Below are positions 46,140-55,357 of a DNA stretch of 64,000 bases, in pieces (positions within the stretch are counted from its first letter, which is position 1; each line of letters starts with the position of its first letter). A model generated the notes under the pieces. The model was not told the origin of the DNA. It ran no database searches and saw nothing but the letters and a program-made list of their open reading frames with translations. This stretch comes from an uncultured Lachnospiraceae bacterium (GTDB lineage: Bacteria; Bacillota; Clostridia; Lachnospirales; Lachnospiraceae): assembly GCA_910588125.1 (NCBI GenBank), contig CAJUPI010000005.1, positions 1 through 64,000 of the forward strand, written 5' to 3'. A program made the position numbers and the translations under genes.

Positions 46140-47471
46140 CTAAGGCTCCAGCCTTGTTACATCGCGTGGAAACATGGTAGTCTCCCGAACATTCTGTTCA
46201 TCCAAAAGCCGCATGGTCAACCGTTCCAGGCCGATTCCCAGACCGCCGTGAGGCGGCATTCCATACTTGAAAATCATCAGATAATCCCTGATATCCTCCG
46301 GATCCATACCCCGTCCGGCCATTTTTTCCAAAATAGCTTCATAATTATGAATGCGCTGTCCGCCTGTGGTAATCTCCAGGCCTTTATAAAGCAGATCAAA
46401 GCTCAGGGTAAAACGATTATCCTCCGGATCATCCATTGCATAAAAAGGACGTTTTTTGGAGGGATAGTGCGTGACAAATACAAAGTCACTGTCATACTCT
46501 TCCTTAAAATAACGGCCAATCAGCATTTCCTCCTCTGGTTCCAAATCAAACGGATTGCGGATTTTGCGATTATATTTCTCAGAAACCAGCTCCTTTGCCT
46601 TGTCAAAACGCACCTGCGGGATCCGGTCAATCTCTGGCAATGTCACCCCCAGCAGCTCCAGCTCCTTTAAATATTCCCGCTTCAAAAGGCCCATCGTATA
46701 CTGCAAAAAACCGGTTTCCATGGCCATTACATCTTCAAAACCGTCAATATATCCCATCTCAAAATCCAGGCTGATATATTCGTTCAAATGGCGGGTAGTA
46801 TTGTGCTTTTCCGCCCGAAACACAGGCGCCGCCTCAAATACTCTGTCATATACCCCCACCATCGTCTGCTTATAAAACTGAGGGCTCTGTCCTAACTCCG
46901 CCCGTTTGTTGAAATAATTCAGCTTAAATACATTTGCCCCGCCTTCTGCTCCCCGGGATACGATTTTCGGTGTGCGGATCTCCGTAAAACCCTGGCTGAA
47001 TAAGAATTCCCGAAAGCCTCTCACGATTCCTTCCTGAATCTTGAACTTCGCCCGCTCCCGCACATTGCGCAGCGAAATCGGCCGCAATGCCAGCTTTGTC
47101 TCCAGAGAAGTGTTCATTTTCCATTTGTTAATGGCCAGCGGAAGCACTTCTGCCGGCTCCGAGAGTACCCGGATCTCTGACAGGCGCAGCTCAAATCCCT
47201 GCGGCGCCCGCTCCTCTTTGGCCACCATACCACTCACCTCTACCGCGGATTCCTCCTTCAGTTCCTTCAAAGCGAAATGGGTCTTCCCCTTTTCATACAC
47301 ACACTGCACCAATCCTTCACGCCTGCGCAAAATCACAAACGCCACATCTCCCATATCCCGGATATTATGCACTGCTCCGTAAAGCTTTACCTCTTTCCCT
47401 TCATAGTCTCCCTCAAGAATCTCCCGGATTTCCAGAGTCTCCTTTTCCTTCACACCTGTCAAGAATTCCAT
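46140..47471 (-). CDS. aspS: Archaeal-type, probably non-discriminating aspartyl-tRNA synthetase
   Basis: A 443-residue class II synthetase of the short archaeal/AspS2 type: an N-terminal OB-fold (~15-105), then the catalytic domain with the motif 2 region ([15 protein letters not shown]) and motif 3 ([15 protein letters not shown]). It lacks the GAD insertion of the ordinary bacterial AspRS. A His in the anticodon-binding loop (AVHNIRDMG) fits the non-discriminating form, which charges both tRNA-Asp and tRNA-Asn. The operon link to gatCAB, which converts Asp-tRNA(Asn) to Asn-tRNA(Asn), supports this. I chose the ATG at 47471, with AAAGGAG 6 nt upstream; the frame runs further but through the T-box terminator. 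Confidence 0.95.
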   Translation of the reverse strand: MEFLTGVKEKETLEIREILEGDYEGKEVKLYGAVHNIRDMGDVAFVILRRREGLVQCVYEKGKTHFALKELKEESAVEVSGMVAKEERAPQGFELRLSEIRVLSEPAEVLPLAINKWKMNTSLETKLALRPISLRNVRERAKFKIQEGIVRGFREFLFSQGFTEIRTPKIVSRGAEGGANVFKLNYFNKRAELGQSPQFYKQTMVGVYDRVFEAAPVFRAEKHNTTRHLNEYISLDFEMGYIDGFEDVMAMETGFLQYTMGLLKREYLKELELLGVTLPEIDRIPQVRFDKAKELVSEKYNRKIRNPFDLEPEEEMLIGRYFKEEYDSDFVFVTHYPSKKRPFYAMDDPEDNRFTLSFDLLYKGLEITTGGQRIHNYEAILEKMAGRGMDPEDIRDYLMIFKYGMPPHGGLGIGLERLTMRLLDEQNVRETTMFPRDVTRLEP

Positions 47472-47528
47472 TGTCTGCTCCTTTCTGCCGATTGTGATAA
47501 GCCTTGCCGCTTTTCTGAAAAACACAAC

Positions 47529-47855
47529 AAAAAACCGCCCCGGAATACTGTTACATATTCCGGGACGGGACATCATTCTCAAAAGAACATGCTCCGCGGT
47601 ACCACCCGCATTGAGATCGGCCTTTTGCCAAGGCCGCTGCTCCGCTCTTGGCACGTAACGAGTGCCATCCGGGTATCCCTACTTGTGATCCATCGCTATA
47701 AATCAAAAATACAGCGGTTCGAAATACCGGCTCCGGAGTGTTCCCTGTCTGCCTGGTCCAACCTGACGGCGCTCTCAGCCGGTGACGCCATCTTTCTGTC
47801 GAAGTCCCTGGGCAAGAGTCTCCTTCTCTGCCTTTTTCGTGCTTTGCCGCACTAA
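47529..47855 (-). ncRNA. T-box leader of aspS-gatCAB, specifier AAC with overlapping GAA
   Basis: Minus-strand leader with the T-box motif GGGTGGTACCGCGG (within 47591-47610) and an intrinsic terminator after it (CCCGGAATA with TATTCCGGG, then GCGGTTTTTT; 47529-47569). Stem I is seen upstream (47720-47850), with the apical part GGCG/CGCC. On the 3' side of the specifier loop is GAAC (47743-47740), followed by A and a CTCC helix. The register before that A gives AAC (Asn); one base earlier gives GAA (Glu). Uncharged tRNA should allow read-through into aspS-gatCAB. Confidence 0.93.
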
Positions 47856-47864
47856 ATTGGTATT

Positions 47865-47893
47865 ATATTAGCACACCCGATTTTTGATTGCAA
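47865..47893 (-). promoter_or_regulatory. Promoter of the T-box operon
   Basis: On the minus strand a -35 TTGCAA (47888-47893) and a -10 TAATAT (47865-47870) are 17 bp apart, just upstream of stem I. A TATAAT overlaps the -10 at a 20-bp spacing and is less likely. Confidence 0.6.
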
Positions 47894-48030
47894 TACCTAA
47901 TTTTCACAAACATTCTTATCCTTCTGTGTTCTCTGTTGGTATTCTTCGCCAGCAGAATCCGCAAAATCCCTGATACCTTCGGGAGACATCCCCCTCTGTA
48001 CTTTCTGCTCCAATCCCCTAGTGCTCAACC

Positions 48031-48777
48031 TTACCCCTGAATAAACCGGCTCAAAAACTCCTGGGTCTTCGCTTTCCTCGGGCTTCCAAAGATATCCTCC
48101 GGACTCCCTTCTTCTTCGATCACGCCGTCTGCCATAAATACTACATGGCTGGACACATCCCGGGCAAAGGCCATCTCGTGCGTCACAATGATCATAGTGA
48201 TTCCTTCTTTGGCCAGGGTCCGCATAACTGCCAGCACCTCTCCCACCATCTGCGGATCCAGCGCTGACGTCGGCTCGTCAAACAACAGCACTTCCGGTTC
48301 CATCGCCAGCGCCCGGGCAATCGCCACCCGCTGCTTCTGTCCGCCGGAAATCTGCCGCGGCTTAGCGTTGATATAGGGCGCCATGCCAACCTTTTCCAGA
48401 TATCGCATGGCATTCTTCTTTGCTTCCTCTTTTCCCTTTTTCAGAACCTTGGTCTGTCCGATCATACAGTTTTCTAACACTGTCATATTATTGAACAGAT
48501 TAAAACTCTGAAATACCATCCCCACCCGGGAACGATATGCCGGGACATTAACCCCATGATCCGTAATATCCTTTTCATGGTACAGAATCTCTCCTGTGGT
48601 AGGCGTCTCCAGCATATTGATGCACCGCAAAAGCGTGGATTTCCCGGAACCGGAAGCGCCAATAATACAGGTCACGTCTCCGGTATCCACCTGAAAATCA
48701 ATGTCCCGCAGCACCACATGTTTTCCAAAGGCTTTGCTCAAATGACGCACTTCCAATACATGCCCGTTCTCAGTCAT
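48031..48777 (-). CDS. Polar amino acid ABC transporter ATP-binding protein
   Basis: A 248-residue ATPase of the GlnQ/HisP type. It shows Walker [10 protein letters not shown], the Q-loop FQSFNLF, signature [15 protein letters not shown], Walker [14 protein letters not shown], and the switch His in IIVTHEM. It overlaps the permease gene by 4 nt and completes an importer with the binding protein encoded at 49758-50666. Which amino acid is carried cannot be told. Confidence 0.97.
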   Translation of the reverse strand: MTENGHVLEVRHLSKAFGKHVVLRDIDFQVDTGDVTCIIGASGSGKSTLLRCINMLETPTTGEILYHEKDITDHGVNVPAYRSRVGMVFQSFNLFNNMTVLENCMIGQTKVLKKGKEEAKKNAMRYLEKVGMAPYINAKPRQISGGQKQRVAIARALAMEPEVLLFDEPTSALDPQMVGEVLAVMRTLAKEGITMIIVTHEMAFARDVSSHVVFMADGVIEEEGSPEDIFGSPRKAKTQEFLSRFIQG

Positions 48778-49568
48778 CCTTTCGCCTCCTTCTTTTCATC
48801 AGGGTACTTGTACATCCCACTGGTATGAGCTAGGGTATCCGTAGTCGCCAAATCGTAATTATCCGAGCCGTCCATCCGATTCTCCATCCAGCGCAGGATA
48901 CGGGAACAAGTGAAGGTCATGATAAAATAAACGATCATCGTAATGGTATAGGTTTCAAAGTTCATATAAAGTGCACCGGCAGCCGCCTTTGTCTTGTAAA
49001 GCAATTCCGCCACGCCAATCACCGAAAGCACGCAGCTGTCCTTGATATTAATAATCAGGTTATTGCCAATCTGCGGCATGATATTGCGCAATGCCTGAGG
49101 CAAAATCACATACAGCATAAGCTGTACATGGGTCATACCGATAGCCTTGGCCCCCTCGGTCTGACCGGAATCAATCGAGAGAATTCCGCCTCGGACCGTC
49201 TCTGCCATATAAGCGCCGGTGTTGATGGACAGGATAAAATACGCTGCCTGCCGCATCGAAGGATTGAACCCCATCAGCGGGAAAAGGCCATAATAAATAA
49301 ACATTGCCTGTGCCATCATGGGGGTCCCCCGGAACACTTCCACATAGGCATTAAGAACCAGCTTTACAAGCCACAAACCGCCTTTTTTTACCGGGTTATC
49401 CTTTTGTTCTGTGGGAATTGTCTGCACTATCCCCACGGCAAAACCAATGATACATCCGATCAATGTACCCACCAATGCAATCTGCAGGCTGACGCCTGCT
49501 CCCTGCAGCATCGACATTCCATAGCGATCAAATACCGCCATTACGCGGCCCAGAAAATCTGTCGGCAT
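48774..49568 (-). CDS. Polar amino acid ABC transporter permease
   Basis: A 264-residue membrane protein with about five helices and the HisM/GlnP-type loop ([16 protein letters not shown], then [28 protein letters not shown], given here in parts: key EGAKAIGM near residue 140). The C-terminus has a hydrophilic tail. GGAGAGAAGG precedes the ATG. Only one permease is present, so it probably works as a homodimer. Confidence 0.96.
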   Translation of the reverse strand: MPTDFLGRVMAVFDRYGMSMLQGAGVSLQIALVGTLIGCIIGFAVGIVQTIPTEQKDNPVKKGGLWLVKLVLNAYVEVFRGTPMMAQAMFIYYGLFPLMGFNPSMRQAAYFILSINTGAYMAETVRGGILSIDSGQTEGAKAIGMTHVQLMLYVILPQALRNIMPQIGNNLIINIKDSCVLSVIGVAELLYKTKAAAGALYMNFETYTITMIVYFIMTFTCSRILRWMENRMDGSDNYDLATTDTLAHTSGMYKYPDEKKEAKG

Positions 49569-49580
49569 ATCCTTCTCTCC

Positions 49581-49730
49581 TTAGTATTCTATCACTCCAG
49601 CGCCTTGACCGGATTGCATTTCGCTAAATATCTTGCCTGAATTTCCATCTGCCACGTTGTTGTCAGTCAACGATGCCACCGCATCGCCTCCCTCTTCCAC
49701 CTTGCAGGCTGAAAATCCATTCTTCATCAT
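49581..49730 (-). CDS. Possible 49-residue small protein inside the ABC operon
   Basis: In the 190-nt gap between the binding protein and permease genes lies a frame starting with two ATGs and ending 12 nt before the permease start. The product (starting MMKNGFSACKVEEGG) is hydrophilic with one Cys and no recognised domain. No clear ribosome site precedes it, though it could be translated by coupling. It may be a chance frame; the region might instead be a regulatory spacer that sets different levels for the binding protein. Confidence 0.25.
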   Translation of the reverse strand: MMKNGFSACKVEEGGDAVASLTDNNVADGNSGKIFSEMQSGQGAGVIEY

Positions 49731-49757
49731 TTAGCCGAAAGTAATCCGGTCAAGACA

Positions 49758-50666
49758 CTAGTTTGCCAGCGGCTGAACAGAAATCGCCTCATCCATCATG
49801 CTCGAAAAATCGTCCTTGGTCATCTTACTCAATACGCTGTCAATGGCAGTCTTCAACTCCGTGTTGCCCTTCTTGATGGAAATACCGATATTGATATCCT
49901 CATCCGTCACCTGAAAATCTTCCTCTCCGCCGCCAAACTCCAGCATTACAAAGTTCGGATAGGCAACCAACGCCCCCTTGCCTGTAGGCTGATCCGTAAC
50001 TACCAGATCACATTTGTCTGCATTCAGCGACATCAGCATATCCGGTGCGCTGGCTGTTGCCGCCAGGATATTGGCATCCTCAATCTGAGGCAGGCAATTC
50101 TGATACCAGATCGTGCTCTGCTGAGATGTACAGGTAGCTCCCGCCAAATCCGCCACACTCTTGGCATTCTCATACTTGCTGCCTTTTTTCACCAGAGTAA
50201 CAATCGAGGCATAATAATAAGGTTCGCTGAAATCCACGGCCTGCAAACGCTCCGTAGTGATAGACTGGCCGGCAATCACACAGTCTGCCTGGCCGCTCTG
50301 CAAAGCCGGAATCAGGGAATCCCAGTCCAGGCGGACAATCTGCAAATCATAATCCAGCTCTTCACAGATCTTCTTGGCCATCATCACATCATATCCATAG
50401 GCAAATTCATTGCTCTCCGCAATCGGAACCGCACCGTTGGAATCATCCGGCTGGCTCCAGTTATAAGGGGCATAAGCACATTCCATAGCCACCCGCAGCA
50501 CTTTCTTCTCTCCGGATTTTTCCGCACCTGCTGCTTCTGTCTGTGCTTCCTTACCGGCGGTGGCGGCTGCCGTCTCCGGGGCGCCGCCTCCCTGGCAGGC
50601 ACTCAGAGAAAACACTGTCATCGCTGCCATTGCCACTGCTGCCAATTGTCTCACTGTCTTTTTCAT
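49758..50666 (-). CDS. Polar amino acid ABC transporter solute-binding lipoprotein
   Basis: A 302-residue lipoprotein with a lipobox LSACQ (Cys24), a Gly/Ala/Thr linker, then a type II periplasmic-binding fold of the SBP_bac_3 family (AYAPYNWSQPDD, GYDVMMAKKICEEL, DCVIAGQSITTERLQAVDFSEPYYYAS). The 'IT-x-ER' motif is typical for amino acid binders. First gene of the operon, which ends with the ATPase gene. Its promoter lies inside the terminator of the upstream gene (50712-50754). Confidence 0.95.
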   Translation of the reverse strand: MKKTVRQLAAVAMAAMTVFSLSACQGGGAPETAAATAGKEAQTEAAGAEKSGEKKVLRVAMECAYAPYNWSQPDDSNGAVPIAESNEFAYGYDVMMAKKICEELDYDLQIVRLDWDSLIPALQSGQADCVIAGQSITTERLQAVDFSEPYYYASIVTLVKKGSKYENAKSVADLAGATCTSQQSTIWYQNCLPQIEDANILAATASAPDMLMSLNADKCDLVVTDQPTGKGALVAYPNFVMLEFGGGEEDFQVTDEDINIGISIKKGNTELKTAIDSVLSKMTKDDFSSMMDEAISVQPLAN

Positions 50667-50711
50667 AATACTTTCCTCTCTTTTTTTTTAAATAAAAGCC
50701 TTTTCGCAAAG

Positions 50712-50754
50712 ATTATACCACAAAAAGAAGCCCTGTCAAGGTTTCGGGCTTCTT
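50712..50754 (-). promoter_or_regulatory. Promoter of the amino acid transporter nested in a terminator
   Basis: On the minus strand a -35 TTGACA (50734-50739) and a -10 TATAAT (50712-50717) are 16 bp apart. The hairpin AAGAAGCCC/GGGCTTCTT (50725-50754) followed by TTTTT spans the -35: the -35 is in the loop and its 3' arm and T-run form the spacer. The hairpin starts about 10 nt after the stop of the prenyltransferase gene and should end its transcript. Confidence 0.8.
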
Positions 50755-50764
50755 CACTCCACAC

Positions 50765-51391
50765 TCATCCCCCTAAAGTAACATCCTGCTTCTCATACCA
50801 CGATAACGCCTGATAAATATGCTTCGGGGTAAAATCCGGCCAGTTATCTTCAATCACATAAATATCCGCATACACTGACTGCACTGGCAAAAAACCAGAC
50901 AGCCGTCTTCTCCCGCCCCACCGGATCACCAGATCTACTCGAGAGACATCCGATGAGCCCATAGCCGGGCCAAAGCTTCCATCATGAAAACCAAGATCCC
51001 ATTGATAGCTGTAATTTACCAGAAAATTAATCTTAATTCCGCCCTCTCCAAAAGTATGCCTGGCCGTGTAGGGCAATAATTCCCTCGGAAACATCGCCGA
51101 TTTCGTATTTCCCAGCACCAGCAGCTCTGCATTCTCCTTTGAAAGGAGCTCTACTGCTTTGACACAGGCATCCGAAAAAGCAACCCTTTGCTTGGATGGC
51201 CGTTTTGTATTATCCACTGTAAATCCATAAAAGGTAAGCTCCTTTACTCCCAGATCCCGGCAAATATGGTACAGCTCCATCCCCGGTAAAATGCCATGAT
51301 GATAGCCGTCCTCTTTTGCCATTCCCTGACCAGTGGCCCAGCGGCGGTTGCCGTCAGGAATGATGCCTATATGTCCGGGTATTCTCTTCAT
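50765..51391 (-). CDS. Short cis-prenyltransferase (undecaprenyl diphosphate synthase family)
   Basis: A 208-residue protein, shorter than housekeeping UppS (~240-250). It keeps HIGIIPDGNRRWA at the active site (Pro replaces the usual Met before the catalytic Asp) and the C-terminal RWGGRRRLSGFLPVQSVYAD region, with YAD in place of YAE. Cis-prenyltransferases join isopentenyl diphosphate units to make polyprenyl carriers. A second, distinct UppS is expected elsewhere in the genome; this one may make a different chain length. It is followed by a terminator that holds the next promoter. Confidence 0.88.
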   Translation of the reverse strand: MKRIPGHIGIIPDGNRRWATGQGMAKEDGYHHGILPGMELYHICRDLGVKELTFYGFTVDNTKRPSKQRVAFSDACVKAVELLSKENAELLVLGNTKSAMFPRELLPYTARHTFGEGGIKINFLVNYSYQWDLGFHDGSFGPAMGSSDVSRVDLVIRWGGRRRLSGFLPVQSVYADIYVIEDNWPDFTPKHIYQALSWYEKQDVTLGG

Positions 51392-51435
51392 ATCCCAATT
51401 CCTTCCATCGCCAGCGAATCGATACCTGGCTATCC

Positions 51436-51476
51436 CTAGTGTCTTGGCACGTTTATATTTCGTGCCGGCACACTAG
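51436..51476. terminator. Hairpin after MATE transporter 1
   Basis: CTAGTG (51436-51441) and CACTAG (51471-51476) enclose GGCACG/CGTGCC, a long stem 20 nt beyond the minus-strand stop at 51497. No T-run follows, so termination is uncertain; it may protect the 3' end. Confidence 0.45.
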
Positions 51477-51496
51477 AATATAGAATACCCATTTTT

Positions 51497-52921
51497 CTAA
51501 TGCCCATACCGAAAATTCTTAAACCGATGCAAAGTCTCCGGTATTCCGTTTCCCTTCACAGGCGCCGCCAGCATTCCCTGCTCTTTCCACAGCCGTTTTA
51601 CGATCATCAAATAGGAAGGTACCAAAAACAGATCCGCCGCAATCCAGGCAAATGGGCTGGCGAAACAGACCGCTGTATAACCAAAATAAGGCACCAGCAA
51701 AAATCCCACTCCGGCCCGTGCCACCATCTCACAGACGCCAGCCAGCATTGCCCGTTTAGAATATCCCATTCCCTGAATCATAAACCGCACCACATTCACC
51801 AATACCAATGGAATATAAAAGACGGCATTCGTCAATAAATATTGCTTCACCTGGCCCAGAATCTGTACCTGATCCGCATCCAAAAACAGCAAAGCAATCC
51901 GGTCTCCAAACCGGCACAGCACTGCCAGAGCCAGCAGGGAATAAACAATCCCCATCAAAACTGCCGCCTTCATGCCTTCCCCCAATCGCTCCAGACGTTT
52001 AGCGCCAATATTTTGTCCCCCGTAAGTAGCCATAGTGGAACCTAATGCATCAAACGGGCAGCAAAAAAACATGCTGATTTTTGTCGCTGCCGTCATCGCC
52101 GCCACCGCCAGCGATCCCAGGCCATTGACTGCCACCTGCAGCACCATACTGCCGATTGCCGTGATCGAGTACTGCAGCCCCATAGGAATCCCGATTCCAC
52201 ACAGAATCTTCATGATATTTCCGTTTGGCGCTGCCTCGTTCCTGGTCATTCTCAGCACATCGAACCGCTTTGCCATAAACACCAGACAGGCAATGCCTGA
52301 AACTGCCTGCGAAATCACCGTTGCCCAAGCCGCCCCGGCCACTCCCATTTTCAATACTACAATCGTAAACAGGTCCAGTACTACATTCATCAGAGAAGAC
52401 ATCACCAAAAAATACAGGGGTGTACGGCTGTCTCCCAGAGAACGAATGATTCCCGATACCATATTATAGAGATATGTCGCCGGAATTCCCAAAAAAATCA
52501 CGAAAATATAAGCATATGCGCCATCAATGATATCCGACGGCGTATTCATCCACAGCAAAATCCGACGGCAAAGCAGGCAAACCACGGTTGTCATTACTGC
52601 CGCAAATCCCACCGCCAGCCAGGCTCCATTGGCAGCGAATCTTCGAAGCTGCGTGAAATTCTTCTCTCCAAATTTCTGAGCTACCGGAATGGCAAAGCCA
52701 TTACACACTCCCATACAGAACCCAATGATCATAAAATTAATCGACCCCGTAGAGCCCACGGATGCCAATGCCTCAACTCCCAGATAATTACCTACAATAA
52801 TCGTGTCCACCATATTATAAAGCTGCTGAAATAAAAGTCCGAAAACCATAGGCACAAAAAAGCCCAGAATCAGCTTTGCCGGAGACCCCGTCGTCATATC
52901 CTTTATTGCAGTATTTGTCAT
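51497..52921 (-). CDS. MATE family efflux transporter 1
   Basis: A 474-residue protein with 12 membrane helices in two related halves. It shows the family features LGFFVPMVFGLLFQQLYNMVDTI-type helix 1, VGSTGSINFMIIGFCMG, and GQNIGAKRLERL in the middle. MATE proteins export drugs or metabolites using Na+ or H+. It is single, divergent from the binding lipoprotein gene at 53186. Three MATE genes lie within 8 kb but are diverged from each other. Confidence 0.95.
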   Translation of the reverse strand: MTNTAIKDMTTGSPAKLILGFFVPMVFGLLFQQLYNMVDTIIVGNYLGVEALASVGSTGSINFMIIGFCMGVCNGFAIPVAQKFGEKNFTQLRRFAANGAWLAVGFAAVMTTVVCLLCRRILLWMNTPSDIIDGAYAYIFVIFLGIPATYLYNMVSGIIRSLGDSRTPLYFLVMSSLMNVVLDLFTIVVLKMGVAGAAWATVISQAVSGIACLVFMAKRFDVLRMTRNEAAPNGNIMKILCGIGIPMGLQYSITAIGSMVLQVAVNGLGSLAVAAMTAATKISMFFCCPFDALGSTMATYGGQNIGAKRLERLGEGMKAAVLMGIVYSLLALAVLCRFGDRIALLFLDADQVQILGQVKQYLLTNAVFYIPLVLVNVVRFMIQGMGYSKRAMLAGVCEMVARAGVGFLLVPYFGYTAVCFASPFAWIAADLFLVPSYLMIVKRLWKEQGMLAAPVKGNGIPETLHRFKNFRYGH

Positions 52922-53185
52922 ATTTATCCCTCTCTGTTCCTGGAGTAATCAAAGCGCATCTTCGATTCACACCCACAAATTTCAGTAACCTAATTTACTC
53001 CATCCATCAGAAAAAAGCAATCGACTAAATGACTAATTTTTCATTTGCCTTTCCATAAATACTGGTCGTTTTTTTATGAGCATTATGCAGCACAGGCTCT
53101 GGCAGCGAAAACCTGGTTCCACAGAGACATTTCCCCTCCTTCAGGCATATCATGTAGTATTAATGCATGTTATCCAGGAGGAATT

Positions 53186-54199
53186 ATGAAAAAAAGAACG
53201 ATACAAAAACTGGCCGCCCTGCCTCTTATTACAGCCCTGCTTGCAGCTTCCCTCACCGCCTGCCAGTCCAAAGCTTCCAGCACCAATTTAACCCCCGTCA
53301 CTTTAAATGAAGTGGCTCATTCCATTTTTTATGCTCCTCAATATGTGGCAATTGAGTTGGGGTATTTTGAAGAAGAAGGCATCGATCTCACGCTGGTCAA
53401 TGGCGCCGGAGCCGATAAGGTTATGACTGCCCTTGTCAGCGGTGATGCCGATATCGGCTTCATGGGTTCGGAAGCCAGTATCTATACCTATGCCGGCGGC
53501 GCCGAGGACTATGCTGTCAACTTTGCACAGCTCACCCAACGGGCCGGTAACTTTTTAGTAAGCCGTGAACCAGACGGCAATTTTAGCTGGGATAAGTTAA
53601 AAGGAACAAAAGTTTTAGGCGGCAGAGCCGGCGGTATGCCTCAGATGGTTTTCGAGTATATCTTAAAGAAAAACGGCATCGATCCCAAGCTGGATCTGAC
53701 TATTGACCAAAGCATCAGCTTCGGCCTCACCGCAGCTGCCTTTACCAGTGATGATTCGGATTATACCGTTGAATTTGAACCCTTCGCAACCGGGCTTGAA
53801 TTAGAAGGCAGCGGTTATGTCGTCGCTTCCCTTGGCACAGACTCCGGCTACGTCCCCTACACTGCCTACAGCGCTAAAAAAAGCTATCTCTCCGCTCACC
53901 CGGAGGTTATCCAGAAATTCACCAATGCGATTCAGAAGGGCCTTTCCTATGTCAATTCTCATTCTTCCGAGGAAATCGCCAAAGTTATCCAACCCCAGTT
54001 TAAAGAAACTCCCCTGGGAAATATCGCTGCCATTGTTGAACGCTATAAATCCCAGGATACCTGGAAAGAAGATACGATCTTTGAACAAGAAAGCTTTGAT
54101 TTATTACAGAATATTCTTGAAGAGGCCGGCGAACTTCCCAAACGTGTGCCGTATAAGGATCTGGTCACGACAGAATTTGCTGAAAAAGCAAAAAAATAG
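53186..54199 (+). CDS. ABC transporter solute-binding lipoprotein, NMT1/SsuA type, orphan
   Basis: A 337-residue lipoprotein: signal and lipobox LTACQ (Cys24), then an NMT1/NrtA/SsuA-like binding fold (APQYVAIELGYFEEEGIDL, SGDADIGFMGSEA, KLKGTKVLGGRAGGMPQMV). This type binds alkanesulfonates, nitrate, thiamine precursors or similar. No matching permease or ATPase gene is adjacent; a hairpin and a threonine aldolase gene follow on the other strand. AGGAGG lies 4 nt before the ATG; a longer frame from 53045 has no signal peptide. Confidence 0.92.
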   Translation: MKKRTIQKLAALPLITALLAASLTACQSKASSTNLTPVTLNEVAHSIFYAPQYVAIELGYFEEEGIDLTLVNGAGADKVMTALVSGDADIGFMGSEASIYTYAGGAEDYAVNFAQLTQRAGNFLVSREPDGNFSWDKLKGTKVLGGRAGGMPQMVFEYILKKNGIDPKLDLTIDQSISFGLTAAAFTSDDSDYTVEFEPFATGLELEGSGYVVASLGTDSGYVPYTAYSAKKSYLSAHPEVIQKFTNAIQKGLSYVNSHSSEEIAKVIQPQFKETPLGNIAAIVERYKSQDTWKEDTIFEQESFDLLQNILEEAGELPKRVPYKDLVTTEFAEKAKK

Positions 54200-54228
54200 G
54201 CAGGCTTAGCCTGATAAGATGCAAAAAG

Positions 54229-54294
54229 GCTGCCACATATTCCACTGCAAACCAAAATCAAGTTTCTTTGGCAACACAATGGAGATGTGGCAGC
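54229..54294. terminator. Bidirectional hairpin between convergent genes
   Basis: GCTGCCACAT (54229-54238) pairs perfectly with ATGTGGCAGC (54285-54294), with inner TTCCA/TGGA and CCAAA/TTTGG pairs. It lies between the ends of the binding-protein and threonine aldolase genes. An A-run before it (minus direction T-run) favours termination of the aldolase transcript. Confidence 0.7.
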
Positions 54295-54302
54295 AAGATT
54301 TA

Positions 54303-55355
54303 TTATAACACCCGCAAAAATTGAATCAATTCCTTCACATCCGCTTCCCTAGTCGCCCAGCTGGTAGCCAACCGGATAACCGTGCGGCTTTCATCATATT
54401 TTTCCCAAAATCCAAATTCGACCCTCTCCGCCAGCTTTGCCAGCCTGCAATTATCCACGACACAGAATACCTGATTGGTAGGATTCTCAAAATAAAGCTG
54501 ATAGCCGCATTGCTTCCATGCTTCCCTGATTTCACCAGCAAGGGCAATTGCCGATTCACCAATATGCTCGTACAAATCATCGGTAAACAGTTCTTCAAAT
54601 TGTAAGCCCAGCAGCCTTCCCTTGGCCATCAATGCACCATGCTGCTTGATGATCGTGAAAAATCCGGGAATCCTGCCTTTCTGAGGGATTACTACTGCCT
54701 CTCCGAATAACGCGCCACATTTCGTACCGCCAATATAAAACACATCACATAATCGGGCAATATCCTTTAACGTTACATCATTTTCCGGACAGGCCAGCCC
54801 ATAAGCCAGCCTTGCCCCGTCCAGATACAGGGGAATTCTGTTTTTCCGGCATACCTGGCTGATCTCCTGCAATTCCTGTAATGTATACAAAGTACCGTAT
54901 TCCGTGGGCTGTGACAAGTAAACCATACCTGGCATTACCGTATGCTCATGGTTGCAATCATCCTGATATTCTTTCAGCATCCACTCTATCTGCCTGGCCG
55001 AAATTTTTCCCAGTGTATGCGGCAAAACCAGTACTTTATGTCCACTGGCTTCAATCGCCCCTGCTTCGTGCAGGCTGATATGCCCGGTATCCGGGGCGAT
55101 TACTCCCTGATAGCTCGGCAGCAAAGCGTCGATTACTGTAGCATTTGTCTGTGTTCCCCCTGTCAGGAAGTGAATCTCAGCATCCGGACAGCCACAGGCT
55201 TTTCGAATTCGCTCTCTCGCCGATTCTGAAAACTCATCGCTGCCATACCCTGCCGATTTCACCAAATTCGTATCTACCAGCCTTTTTATAATATTAGGAT
55301 GCGCACCCTCCATATAATCGCTGGCAAACGAAAACTTCCTGTTTGTATTATCCAT
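54303..55355 (-). CDS. Low-specificity threonine aldolase family enzyme
   Basis: A 350-residue PLP enzyme of the beta-eliminating lyase/threonine aldolase family, which cleaves threonine to glycine and acetaldehyde. It shows FASDYMEGAHPNI, FLTGGTQTNATV, HEAGAIEASGHKV, LDGARLAYG and the pyridoxal lysine in YIGGTKCGAL. The start is 2 nt after the stop of MATE transporter 2, with its ribosome site (GGAGAG) inside that gene's end, so they are translationally linked. Whether the transporter exports a product of this enzyme is open. Confidence 0.93.
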   Translation of the reverse strand: MDNTNRKFSFASDYMEGAHPNIIKRLVDTNLVKSAGYGSDEFSESARERIRKACGCPDAEIHFLTGGTQTNATVIDALLPSYQGVIAPDTGHISLHEAGAIEASGHKVLVLPHTLGKISARQIEWMLKEYQDDCNHEHTVMPGMVYLSQPTEYGTLYTLQELQEISQVCRKNRIPLYLDGARLAYGLACPENDVTLKDIARLCDVFYIGGTKCGALFGEAVVIPQKGRIPGFFTIIKQHGALMAKGRLLGLQFEELFTDDLYEHIGESAIALAGEIREAWKQCGYQLYFENPTNQVFCVVDNCRLAKLAERVEFGFWEKYDESRTVIRLATSWATREADVKELIQFLRVL

Positions 55356-55357
55356 AT

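Noticed and set aside
53005-53035. Possible right end of family 1 (CAGAAAAAAGCAATCGACTAAATGACT)-like text near 53010
   Set aside because: Only the last dozen bases resemble the terminus and no arm is present; likely chance. The shared core is GACTAAATGAC.
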